DNA of 12,362 nt from Desulfosporosinus sp. (lineage in GTDB: Bacteria; Bacillota; Desulfitobacteriia; Desulfitobacteriales; Desulfitobacteriaceae): assembly GCA_016278585.1 (NCBI GenBank), contig JADQBO010000244.1, positions 1 to 12,362 on the forward strand. The letters run 5' to 3'. Below are positions 1-6,152 of this stretch, piece by piece. Every line of letters begins with the position of its first letter. The stretch's first letter is position 1. A model generated the notes under the pieces. The model had not been told where the DNA came from, searched no databases, and worked only from the letters and a program-made list of their open reading frames with translations. Both the position numbers and the translations under genes were made by a program.

Positions 1-980
1 CTAAGGTCTTCCTTTAGTTTAGCTCGTAGTTGCGGGTCTTTTAATCTGCGAACAATTTCTGTACTCCCACCTTCTTTGGCCCAAGGAGGGAGAATTTGAG
101 ACAAAAGGGTACTGCCTGCCTTATATGGGTGTTCATCAAAAGTTACATCAATGCCATCGATCCTTGCTTGTTCTACCATTTTAATTAATTCGTAAGCGGT
201 TATACCATAATCTCGATTAGCATAGGAGCGCATATGTGAAATCTGCAACTTGACACCGGATTCTTTGGCAATAGCCAGTGCTTCGGCCATTCCCTCACGA
301 ACTTGACGTGAGTGACTGCGAATATGAATCATCATCATACCATGGTAGGCAGCGACGACTGAACTTAAAGCTACAAGTTCCTCTTTAGGTGCAAACATCC
401 CTGGTAAGTACGCTAACCCATAGGATATCCCTAAAGCACCTTGAGACATAGCCTCTTCTACAATTCTGCTCATGGCAGTGATTTCATTTGCTGAAGGGAC
501 GACATTATTTAATCCTAATACCTGGGCCCGGACTGCTCCATGGCCAATCAAAACACCCAAGTTGTTAGGCTTTTCTACATGATTGAGTTCACGTAAAAAC
601 ATTGAGAAATCTTGCCAATTCCAAGTTTGTGGCCCTGGGCCTAAGATAGGGGTAAGATAATTGCGCCAGTCTTCCATCCACTCGTAATGTGGAGCTGAAC
701 CCAAACCACATTGCCCGACTATTTCAGTCGTTACGCCTTGTCTAATCCTACTTTCCCGGATCGAACCGGACATAAACGGTACCAAGTCGCAATGACTATG
801 AACATCAATAAACCCTGGAGTCACCATTTTATTGGTTGCATCTATGACGACAGTACCTTCAACGCCTAAGCCTTGTGCTATCTCGACGATTATTCCATTT
901 TTAATCCCTACGTCGCTTTGACGGGGAGGGTTACCGGTTCCATCTACAACTAAACCACCAATGATTACTGCATCAAACAT
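1..980 (-). CDS. N-acyl-D-amino-acid deacylase (D-aminoacylase family amidohydrolase), 3' end cut by window edge
   Basis: This is the N-terminal 326 residues of a zinc amidohydrolase that would release free D-amino acids from N-acyl-D-amino acids in the cytoplasm. The frame stays open to the left edge, and family members are usually about 480-540 residues, so roughly a third is missing. Visible landmarks are the start MFDAVIIGGLVVDGTG, the metal motif HSHCD (61-65), GVTTEIVGQCGLGSAP with the conserved Cys at 91, IHIRSH (His219) and LQISHMRS (His249). The Cys and both His fall almost exactly where D-aminoacylases carry their metal ligands. The ATG at 980-978 is preceded by AAAGGG about 10 bases upstream. 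No other gene in the window belongs to this operon. A sigma-54-type promoter candidate and a tandem repeat lie upstream. Dihydroorotase-like or D-hydantoinase-like relatives are less likely because of the NCG/QCG-type Cys motif. Confidence 0.88.
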   Translation of the reverse strand, partial: MFDAVIIGGLVVDGTGNPPRQSDVGIKNGIIVEIAQGLGVEGTVVIDATNKMVTPGFIDVHSHCDLVPFMSGSIRESRIRQGVTTEIVGQCGLGSAPHYEWMEDWRNYLTPILGPGPQTWNWQDFSMFLRELNHVEKPNNLGVLIGHGAVRAQVLGLNNVVPSANEITAMSRIVEEAMSQGALGISYGLAYLPGMFAPKEELVALSSVVAAYHGMMMIHIRSHSRQVREGMAEALAIAKESGVKLQISHMRSYANRDYGITAYELIKMVEQARIDGIDVTFDEHPYKAGSTLLSQILPPWAKEGGSTEIVRRLKDPQLRAKLKEDL

Positions 981-997
981 TATAACAGACCCTTTCG

Positions 998-1011
998 AAC
1001 TATTAATAGTT
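998..1011. promoter_or_regulatory. perfect 14-bp palindrome upstream of the deacylase gene
   Basis: The sequence aactattaatagtt is identical to its own reverse complement. It lies 18 bases before the deacylase start codon and just after the predicted transcription start of the sigma-54-type promoter. It could be an operator or a small leader hairpin. No named family of sites is recognised. Confidence 0.4.
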
Positions 1012-1023
1012 AGTGTTTAACAA

Positions 1024-1040
1024 AGCAAACCCTTTACCAA
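1024..1040 (-). promoter_or_regulatory. candidate sigma-54 (-24/-12) promoter of the deacylase gene
   Basis: Read on the minus strand, TTGGTAAAGGGTTTGCT fits the RpoN consensus YTGGCACGRNNNTTGCW with three mismatches. Exactly 10 bases separate the invariant GG (1038-1037) from the invariant GC (1026-1025). Transcription would start near 1013, leaving a leader of about 33 bases. No convincing sigma-A promoter was found in this gap. Confidence is moderate because the match comes from reading alone. Confidence 0.55.
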
Positions 1041-1093
1041 TCCTAAAATTCCTGGTTCGCTAAATGTTTTCAGCAGCGATTACAAATATTTGG

Positions 1094-1129
1094 GTCAACA
1101 GAGTTTAGAAAGTTAACAGAGATTAGAAC
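1094..1129. repeat. two tandem 18-bp direct repeats, probable upstream activator sites
   Basis: The unit gtcaacagagtttagaaa (1094-1111) is followed directly by gttaacagagattagaac (1112-1129), with 15 of 18 positions identical. The pair lies about 80-115 bases upstream of the predicted sigma-54 start site, the usual distance for an enhancer-binding activator. The 18-bp period is not a whole number of helical turns, so the two copies would not face exactly the same side of the helix. Confidence 0.5.
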
Positions 1130-1173
1130 AGCCTATCGTGATGAAATTTAAACGATAAGTCATGTTAAATGCT

Positions 1174-1204
1174 AAAAAGAGTCCGTCGGAAACGGGCTCT
1201 TTTT
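1174..1204 (-). terminator. Rho-independent terminator, bidirectional
   Basis: AGAGTCCGT (1178-1186) pairs with ACGGGCTCT (1192-1200), with one G-T pair and a 5-base loop. A-runs on one side (1174-1178) and T-runs on the other (1200-1204) give U-tracts in both directions. On the minus strand it ends the 57-codon gene about 17 bases after its stop, separating it from the deacylase. Confidence 0.85.
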
Positions 1205-1220
1205 ACATCGCCTCAGATTA

Positions 1221-1394
1221 CTATTCTGCTTTCTTAAAAATTGACCAAGGCGTATCCACTGCGGAACCAGATTCTAACAATTTTTGGACAGTTCCTGGTA
1301 TATAAAATCCCGCACCTTCAGTTTTTGCTATGCACTCTTTTAAGGTTATTTCCTGCCAAGTGTCCTCACCTTTTAATTGAGTTACGAATTTCAT
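1221..1394 (-). CDS. small protein of unknown function (57 aa)
   Basis: Not recognised. The 57-residue protein begins MKFVTQLKGEDTWQEITLKE and ends VDTPWSIFKKAE. It is soluble, with no membrane segment, signal peptide or Cys-pair motif (one Cys at position 21). Although short, it looks real: the ATG follows GGAGG by 10 bases, a TATAAT element lies about 45 bases upstream of the start, and a clear terminator follows the stop. It is therefore probably transcribed alone. Tryptophans, glycines and a PG turn suggest a small folded domain rather than a leader peptide. It lies between the two-component genes and the deacylase on the same strand, but nothing shows a link to either. Confidence 0.7.
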   Translation of the reverse strand: MKFVTQLKGEDTWQEITLKECIAKTEGAGFYIPGTVQKLLESGSAVDTPWSIFKKAE

Positions 1395-1438
1395 TTTAAC
1401 TAATCCTCCATTTATGCATTTAAATTTCCCTAAAGCTT

Positions 1439-1467
1439 ATTATAACAGGAAATACTACATGAATAAA
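1439..1467 (-). promoter_or_regulatory. sigma-A type promoter of the 57-codon gene
   Basis: On the minus strand a perfect TATAAT (1444-1439) is preceded at 17 bases by TTTATT (1467-1462), or at 16 bases by TTATTC. The -35 is weak. The site lies between the stop of the sensor kinase and the small gene. Confidence 0.5.
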
Positions 1468-1494
1468 TCCTCTCTTTCTTAGGTTTTATTTCTT

Positions 1495-2955
1495 TTAATC
1501 CACTGGAGAAACCATTTGCAGTGAAAATGAGACTGTACTTCCTTGTCCTTCGATGCTTTCGACCCAGATTTTCCCTTGATGTGCCTCCACAATATACTTA
1601 CTAATTGCCAACCCTAACCCTGCTCCACCGTACATGCGCGAACGAGATTTTTCTCCACGATAAAAACTCTCGAAAATATGGGGTAAATCTTCTTGAGAGA
1701 TTCCAGGACCATTATCTGAAACGGATATAATTAAGTCAGGTTTATCTAAATAGGCTTTAATCAGCATTCTTCCGCCTTCTGACCCATAGCGTTGAGCATT
1801 ACTTAATAAATTTAAAAGGACTTGTTCAATTCGTTGACGATCAACTAATATCTGAACCGAGGGGAGAGGACGTTCGATTTCCAAATTTAGAGTTCCATGG
1901 TCATTGTTAAACTCAATTTCGTAGGGCTCTAATATACTTTCTATAACTTCTTGGCTATCTTCCGGAAGAAGTTTAACGTCTAGCTGTCCAAGATCAAACT
2001 GGGATAGCTGAAATAAATCTTGGATTTGTCGATTTAACTGATCTGTTTTTTGATGAATTACAGCTAGGTACCGTTTGACGCTTGCTTCATCCTCAGCGAT
2101 CCCATCCTGAAGACCCTCTACATATCCTTTTATTGAGGAAATTGGTGTTCTGAGATCATGAGAAATACTAGCAATCAAGGTTTTACGTGATTGTTCATAA
2201 GCTTTCTGTTTAGCTAAGGACTCTTTGAGCTGATTGCGCATATGACTGAAAGATTTCATAAACTGGCCTAACTCGTCATTTCTGTTATAGTGCAGAGAAA
2301 TCTCTAAATTACCCTCAGCAATTTTTTGTGTCGCAATACTTAGTTCGTGGATAGGCTTTAAAATTGTTTGTGAAAAATATGAGGTAAAAAGAATTACAAG
2401 AAAGACCAAAGCTAAGAAGCCCCAGCCAAAACTCGATAGGATCCCTTTTAATATTTCCGAGAAAACGTTATAAGGTGGGATTGAAGGGTTAACATCGATC
2501 AAGGCGGTTGCAACTTGTTTTCCTTCGATAACAATGGGTAAAGAATACTGAAAAGGATTAAGACGAAGGGATTGGTTCCAGCTTACTTCTAAAGGATTTT
2601 GAGGAAACTCGTTTACTAGTTCAGGGTCCTGAAATCCTACTTTTCGCTCAGAATCATATAGGATTCCACTTGGATCAACAACTCGAAGATGAAGTTGATA
2701 CTTGGATATAAGCGGTTCTAAAGCATCTGAGAAGACATCATATTGATGGATATGATTAAATTCATCAACAATCTTGCGCGCGGTTTCTTGGTTGACTTTA
2801 TCTATTTGATTGGTGAAACTTTCAAGAGACGTAGGATCTAAACGGTCCTTCATTTTGTCCATAGTTGTATAAAGAGAAACCACTGTTACAACGATCGGTA
2901 AAACAATAAGTGCTATTATAATTAGAAGAAATCGGAGCCTAATCCCAATCTTCAT
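1495..2955 (-). CDS. membrane sensor histidine kinase (HAMP-HisKA-HATPase)
   Basis: This kinase would sense an external signal and phosphorylate the response regulator encoded just upstream. From the ATG at 2955 it has 486 residues. A first membrane helix spans about 6-29, an extracytoplasmic sensor region about 30-168 and a second membrane helix about 172-194. HAMP is about 197-250. The H-box ASISHDLRTP has the phospho-acceptor His at 266. The catalytic domain carries the N-box LLNLLSNAQRYG, the G1 motif DNGPG (414-418) and the G2 motif GGAGLGLAIS. All key residues are intact. An earlier TTG (2961) is in frame, but GGAGG at 2966-2962 lies 6 bases before the ATG and fixes the start there. The start overlaps the regulator stop (TAATG), so the two are translationally coupled. 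The sensor domain has no recognised motif, so the signal is unknown. Confidence 0.93.
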   Translation of the reverse strand: MKIGIRLRFLLIIIALIVLPIVVTVVSLYTTMDKMKDRLDPTSLESFTNQIDKVNQETARKIVDEFNHIHQYDVFSDALEPLISKYQLHLRVVDPSGILYDSERKVGFQDPELVNEFPQNPLEVSWNQSLRLNPFQYSLPIVIEGKQVATALIDVNPSIPPYNVFSEILKGILSSFGWGFLALVFLVILFTSYFSQTILKPIHELSIATQKIAEGNLEISLHYNRNDELGQFMKSFSHMRNQLKESLAKQKAYEQSRKTLIASISHDLRTPISSIKGYVEGLQDGIAEDEASVKRYLAVIHQKTDQLNRQIQDLFQLSQFDLGQLDVKLLPEDSQEVIESILEPYEIEFNNDHGTLNLEIERPLPSVQILVDRQRIEQVLLNLLSNAQRYGSEGGRMLIKAYLDKPDLIISVSDNGPGISQEDLPHIFESFYRGEKSRSRMYGGAGLGLAISKYIVEAHQGKIWVESIEGQGSTVSFSLQMVSPVD

Positions 2956-3653
2956 TAACAACCTCCATCGAATTTATAACCTACGCCCCAAACGGTTTTA
3001 ATAAATAGTGGCTTAGAAGGGTTATCCTCGATCTTTTCTCGAATTTTACGGATATGTACCGTCACGGTGTTAATATCTCCGTACTCGTTTTGACCCCAAA
3101 CGGCAGCAAATATTTGTTCCCTAGTAAAAACCTGTTGTGGATGACTCGCGAGATAGTACAAAATTTCAAATTCCTTGGTGGCCAGGTCTATTTGATTTCC
3201 TTTTCGAAAAACACGATAGCCTTTATTGTCAATTTCTAAGTGGTTAAATTTTAGCCACTCATCGGGTTTAATAGGGGAGGATAATAATGTATAGCGACGG
3301 ATTTGTGCTTTAACCCGTGCAACAAGTTCACCAGGACTAAAAGGTTTGGTAATATAGTCGTCAGCACCTAAGCCTAAACTTAGAATTTTATCCACATCGC
3401 TAGATTTTGCACTCATCATCAGAACCGGAACCGTTGATTGATTACGAATAATCCGACATATTTCCAAACCATCAATTTTAGGTAACATTATATCTAAGAT
3501 CACGAGAATTGGGAGATGTTGCTGAAAAAGCGTTAGTCCCTGTTCTCCATCAAAGGCTAAGATAGTCTGAAAGCCTTCTCTCTTAAAATAGTCTTGTAAT
3601 AATTGTCCAAGTTCTTTCTCGTCCTCAATGATTAATATTTTATAAGAATCCAC
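2955..3653 (-). CDS. OmpR/PhoB-family response regulator
   Basis: This is the DNA-binding partner of the adjacent kinase. It has 232 residues from the GTG at 3653. The receiver domain comes first: acidic pair EDE near the start, phospho-acceptor Asp in LVILDIMLP (about residue 54), switch Ser in MMSAKSS (about 81) and Lys in ITKPF (about 103). A C-terminal winged helix of the OmpR type follows (about 135-230), with TREQIFAAVWG, the recognition-helix stretch INTVTVHIRKIREKI and the wing GVGYKF. The frame is open further up to a TTG at 3671, but that codon overlaps the only GGAGG, so GTG at 3653 is preferred. Its target is unknown. The ABC exporter upstream and its own promoter hairpin are natural candidates. 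Confidence 0.93.
   Translation of the reverse strand: MDSYKILIIEDEKELGQLLQDYFKREGFQTILAFDGEQGLTLFQQHLPILVILDIMLPKIDGLEICRIIRNQSTVPVLMMSAKSSDVDKILSLGLGADDYITKPFSPGELVARVKAQIRRYTLLSSPIKPDEWLKFNHLEIDNKGYRVFRKGNQIDLATKEFEILYYLASHPQQVFTREQIFAAVWGQNEYGDINTVTVHIRKIREKIEDNPSKPLFIKTVWGVGYKFDGGC
2962..2966 (-). promoter_or_regulatory. ribosome binding site deciding the kinase start
   Basis: GGAGG on the minus strand, inside the last codons of the regulator, lies 6 bases before ATG 2955 and overlaps the alternative TTG region, favouring the ATG. Confidence 0.75.
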
Positions 3654-3664
3654 TTCCTGCCCAT

Positions 3665-3669
3665 CCTCC
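3665..3669 (-). promoter_or_regulatory. ribosome binding site deciding the regulator start
   Basis: GGAGG on the minus strand overlaps the in-frame TTG (3671-3669) and lies 11 bases before GTG 3653. The spacing is a little long but still makes GTG the better start. No other ribosome binding site precedes the TTG. Confidence 0.55.
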
Positions 3670-3711
3670 AATAACTAGTTTATGATTGATTGCTCAATCC
3701 CTCTAATTACC

Positions 3712-3741
3712 ATTATAAGAGTACCCCGTACTCTAAAGCAA
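3712..3741 (-). promoter_or_regulatory. sigma-A type promoter of the response regulator-kinase operon
   Basis: On the minus strand TTGCTT (3741-3736) and a perfect TATAAT (3717-3712) are separated by 18 bases. The spacer is itself an inverted repeat, GAGTAC-GGG-GTACTC (3733-3719), so a dimeric regulator could bind between the two hexamers. Transcription would start near 3705, about 50 bases before the GTG. Confidence 0.6.
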
Positions 3742-3760
3742 TTACTTTAGTTACGGGGTA
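3722..3760 (-). other. long hairpin between the ABC exporter and the two-component genes
   Basis: TACCCCGTA (3722-3730) pairs perfectly with TACGGGGTA (3752-3760). Inside it, CTAAAG (3733-3738) pairs with CTTTAG (3745-3750), with a small bulge and a 6-base loop. The hairpin starts 24 bases after the permease stop. It lacks a U-tract on either strand, so it may stabilise the 3' end of the upstream mRNA or terminate only partly. It also overlaps the -35 and spacer of the regulator promoter. Confidence 0.6.
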
Positions 3761-3784
3761 ATGGGCGACAAGATATATTCTAAA

Positions 3785-4714
3785 CTATGCGATGTCTCTT
3801 TTCTGAAAGGATATCCAGGCGATAGCAATAAATAGGAGCAAATAACTGCTTAAGACTGTGAGGGAAAAGGGTAGGGTTACCCTAAAAGGATTGCTACCCA
3901 TTGTAATCATAGTTAAGTCGGTATTAGCAAAAAGAATGTACTTACTCCAAGCTTGGTGGGCAAACATACTGGTTAGTTGGGGACCCAGAAGCAGTAAGAG
4001 CAAGGTAGAACCAATTGCTAAGGCGTTACTACGGAAAACGACTGAGAGCATAAAAGCTAACGTTAAATAGATAATAATTTCTACAGATTTTAACAAATAG
4101 GTTTGAAGAGTGTGTACCACCATGCTTATTTGTGAAACCTCTCCATTTGAGTCAATAAACAGATATGGATTAACAGGATTATTAAAACCATATAGAATAC
4201 CGTTTGTTAAAAATGAGGTTCCCAGTAGGACAAGCACAAGTAACAGGGCAAACATTAAGGCAGCAAAGTATTTTGAAAGCAATATTTTAGAACGACTAAT
4301 GGGACGAATCAGAAGGAGTTTGATGGTTCCCCATACAAACTCATTAGAAACGATTCCTCCAGCGATAACAGCAGCCATCATAGTAATAATACTTAAGAGA
4401 GATGCCTGTTTTGCCACTTGTTCATAGACGGAGGTATTAGGAGTGATGTTATGGCTTAAGGCGTATCTATCAAGTTTTATTTGTTTTTCCACTTCGCTTT
4501 TTTGAAAGTTTGGGATCTGGGGATTTTTCAAGACTTCAGTTGCTGTCTGGATTTTCTGTTCAGTTTGCAGTCTCCAGTCTCCTACATTCTGAGGCGTTGT
4601 TTTGTACGTATAGATTGAGGTGAAAACTGAAATCCCTATTAGGATGAAAATCATGATAAATTGGCCAACTCTACTGTATATTTTCATATTTTCATTAAGA
4701 ATTAGTTTTAACAT
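3785..4714 (-). CDS. ABC-2 type exporter, permease subunit
   Basis: This is the membrane half of an ABC exporter; its partner is the ATPase gene just upstream. The 309-residue protein has one N-terminal membrane helix (about 17-36), a hydrophilic external loop (about 37-100), then helices at about 104-122, 151-173, 206-227, 230-250 and 281-303. This is the six-helix plan of ABC-2 permeases of the COG1277 (NosY-like) type. The cytoplasmic stretch NEFVWGTIKLLLIRPISRSK after helix 2 is the characteristic coupling region of this family. The ATG at 4714 is preceded by GAGGGGGG at 6 bases and lies inside the ATPase gene, overlapping it by 20 bases, so the two are coupled. The substrate cannot be read from the sequence. 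Peptide antibiotics, lipids or sodium are possible. Confidence 0.88.
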   Translation of the reverse strand: MLKLILNENMKIYSRVGQFIMIFILIGISVFTSIYTYKTTPQNVGDWRLQTEQKIQTATEVLKNPQIPNFQKSEVEKQIKLDRYALSHNITPNTSVYEQVAKQASLLSIITMMAAVIAGGIVSNEFVWGTIKLLLIRPISRSKILLSKYFAALMFALLLVLVLLGTSFLTNGILYGFNNPVNPYLFIDSNGEVSQISMVVHTLQTYLLKSVEIIIYLTLAFMLSVVFRSNALAIGSTLLLLLLGPQLTSMFAHQAWSKYILFANTDLTMITMGSNPFRVTLPFSLTVLSSYLLLFIAIAWISFQKRDIA

Positions 4715-5636
4715 GATGATCCCCCCTCGTAATTTCTAAGAATTTATCTTCAAGTGATATTTTCTGAGAATATATACCATAGACTTGGATACCTTTACGA
4801 TTTAGCTCTGAGTTAATCAGGGCGATATTCTTCCTTGAAGTCTTAATCTCCATACCATTTCTTGCCTCAAAAACTTGGATATCACTGAATGCCTCAGTAA
4901 TAATTTCTTTAGCCTTATTTAAATCGTCTACTTCAAAGAATGTAAAAACATTCTCGCTACTTCCTTGAATAAACTCCTTAAGATTCTTAACTTCAATTAA
5001 TTTGCCTTGGTTAATCACGGCGATTCTATCACACATTAATTCCATTTCTGTTAAGAGATGACTAGATACAATTACGGCAACCTTCTCTTCTTGTGACAAT
5101 TTCCGAATATAGTCCCTGAGTTCACGAATTCCAGCTGGGTCAAGTCCATTTGTGGGTTCATCTAAAATCAAGACGGAGGGTTTGTGGAGCAGAGCTTGGG
5201 CAATGCCTAACCTTTGTCTCATTCCTAAGGAATAGGTTTTAACTTTATCCTTAAGACGTTTCTCCAAATTTACTAAGGTTGCAACCTCTTGAATGCGCTC
5301 TTTACTAACACCCTGTGTCATGTTTGCAAAATGAACTAGATTCTGGTAGCCCGTAAGAAATGGATACAATTCAGGATTTTCTACAATTCCTCCTACATGC
5401 TGAATCGCAGCCTTAAAATCAGAGGATATATTTTTGCCTTGGATAAAGATTTCTCCTTCAGTAATTGACATCAGTCCGACCAACATACGAATAGTTGTTG
5501 TTTTCCCTGCACCATTAGGTCCTAATAGGCCAAATATTTCTCCCCGGTAAATATCAAACGTTAAATGATCCACGATGGTTTTACCAGAGATTTTCTTTGT
5601 TACGTTTATCAATTGAACAGCAGATTTGCCCGACAT
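4695..5636 (-). CDS. ABC-2 type exporter, ATP-binding subunit (BcrA/CcmA-like)
   Basis: This 313-residue cytoplasmic ATPase powers the adjacent permease. It shows Walker A GPNGAGKTT (39-47), the ABC signature in the degenerate form YSLGMRQRLGIAQALL (135-150) that is usual for BcrA-like exporters, Walker B VLILDEPTNGLD (155-166, catalytic Glu160) and the H-loop VSSHLL (His193). The stretch ENPELYPFLTG (85-95) follows the usual Q-loop area. Residues from about 220 form the family's C-terminal extension. The ATG at 5636 follows AAGGAGG at 6 bases. This is the first gene of the exporter pair. No strong promoter was found in front of it. The closest repeat copy begins 88 bases upstream. The two-component genes lie downstream on the same strand, as is common for regulated peptide-export or stress-response transporters, but regulation of this pump by them is inferred. 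Confidence 0.92.
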   Translation of the reverse strand: MSGKSAVQLINVTKKISGKTIVDHLTFDIYRGEIFGLLGPNGAGKTTTIRMLVGLMSITEGEIFIQGKNISSDFKAAIQHVGGIVENPELYPFLTGYQNLVHFANMTQGVSKERIQEVATLVNLEKRLKDKVKTYSLGMRQRLGIAQALLHKPSVLILDEPTNGLDPAGIRELRDYIRKLSQEEKVAVIVSSHLLTEMELMCDRIAVINQGKLIEVKNLKEFIQGSSENVFTFFEVDDLNKAKEIITEAFSDIQVFEARNGMEIKTSRKNIALINSELNRKGIQVYGIYSQKISLEDKFLEITRGDHHVKTNS

Positions 5637-5723
5637 GTTAAACCTCCTTATCTATTACTAGACTTATTATCCCTACTAAAAATAGACTGCTACTTATAAA
5701 AAGATTAAGAAAATATTAAATCA

Positions 5724-5754
5724 GTGAAACAGGGGGACAGGTGCAGCGTTTCGC
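5724..5754 (+). repeat. REP-like repeat, copy 1
   Basis: Inverted ends GAAAC (5726-5730) and GTTTC (5748-5752) enclose the core GGGGGACAGGTGCA. This is the first of three tandem copies. It is followed by the spacer aaaggg, which recurs after copy 3. Confidence 0.85.
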
Positions 5755-5760
5755 AAAGGG

Positions 5761-5788
5761 TGAAACATGGGGACAGGTGCAGTGTTTT
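5761..5788 (+). repeat. REP-like repeat, copy 2
   Basis: It begins TGAAACATGGGGACAGGTGC and ends AGTGTTTT. Its core lies 36 bases after that of copy 1. The right arm has decayed slightly (GTTTT instead of GTTTC). Confidence 0.85.
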
Positions 5789-5820
5789 GTAAAACAGGGG
5801 GGACAGGTACAACGTTTTAC
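5789..5820 (+). repeat. REP-like repeat, copy 3
   Basis: It has perfect 7-base inverted ends, GTAAAAC (5789-5795) and GTTTTAC (5814-5820), around GGGGGGACAGGTACA. Its core is 30 bases after that of copy 2, and the aaaggg spacer follows. The ends differ from copy 1 (GTAAAAC against GTGAAAC), but both arms changed together, so pairing is kept. Confidence 0.85.
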
Positions 5821-6005
5821 AAAGGGCATTATGTTAGTGAGAGTGTAAGATGTTCTAAATTCAAGTCACAGAACTACAATTAGGCGACAGAATTAACCAT
5901 ATGATAATAGTTAATTCTGATTTAAGTTTTTGGATATTTAGTATTAAATTCTGTGGGAAATACACTATCAAAATTATGAGCACAAAAACTTTACAGGTAG
6001 CCTTT

Positions 6006-6029
6006 TTTATAGAAATAAATTTCTATAAA
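6006..6029. promoter_or_regulatory. AT-rich perfect inverted repeat, possible operator
   Basis: The 11-base arms tttatagaaat (6006-6016) and atttctataaa (6019-6029) are perfectly complementary across two bases. The repeat lies about 125 bases upstream of the COG1237-type gene. Such a dyad can be a repressor site, but AT-rich DNA forms these by chance more easily. Confidence 0.35.
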
Positions 6030-6074
6030 TATAAAGAATTTGGAACTTTCTTGCAGGATGAAGAGTTGTTTGTA

Positions 6075-6103
6075 TTGAATTTGTAAGATATTACAATTAT
6101 AGA
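6075..6103 (+). promoter_or_regulatory. weak sigma-A type promoter of the 6153 operon
   Basis: TTGAAT (6075-6080), then 17 bases, then TATAGA (6098-6103). Transcription would start near 6110, about 43 bases before the ATG. The match is only moderate in AT-rich DNA. Confidence 0.35.
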
Positions 6104-6152
6104 GTTATGGGAAAAAGAAAGGTCTTACTAAGAAATTGAAAGGAGTTTATTC

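Larger units (their letters stand above)
5637..6152. other. 515-bp intergenic region between divergent genes
   Basis: This region separates the exporter ATPase (minus) from the COG1237-type gene (plus). It holds three tandem REP-like repeats (5724-5820), an AT-rich perfect inverted repeat (6006-6029) and a weak promoter near 6075-6103. A 61-codon open frame at 5901-6086 has no ribosome binding site and an AT-driven composition, and is not annotated as a gene. Confidence 0.7.

Noticed and set aside
3722..3760. Ordinary Rho-independent terminator of the exporter operon
   Set aside because: The stem is good but neither strand has a U-tract after it. It is listed as a hairpin with possible dual role.
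4110..4427. 105-codon open frame on the plus strand
   Set aside because: It lies wholly inside the exporter permease gene on the other strand, whose membrane-protein pattern is clear.
5724..5820. Short CRISPR-like array
   Set aside because: Repeats are imperfect, with spacers of 0-6 bases, no unique spacers of about 30 bases and no cas genes. Isolated copies elsewhere near a RAYT explain them better.
6041..6054. Possible second sigma-54 promoter (TTGG...TTGCA) before the 6153 gene
   Set aside because: Only 9 bases separate GG and GC. The sigma-54 spacing of 10 is strict, so this is probably chance.
5901..6086. 61-codon open frame on the plus strand
   Set aside because: No ribosome binding site, strongly AT-driven composition, and it contains the palindrome and part of the promoter region of the next operon.
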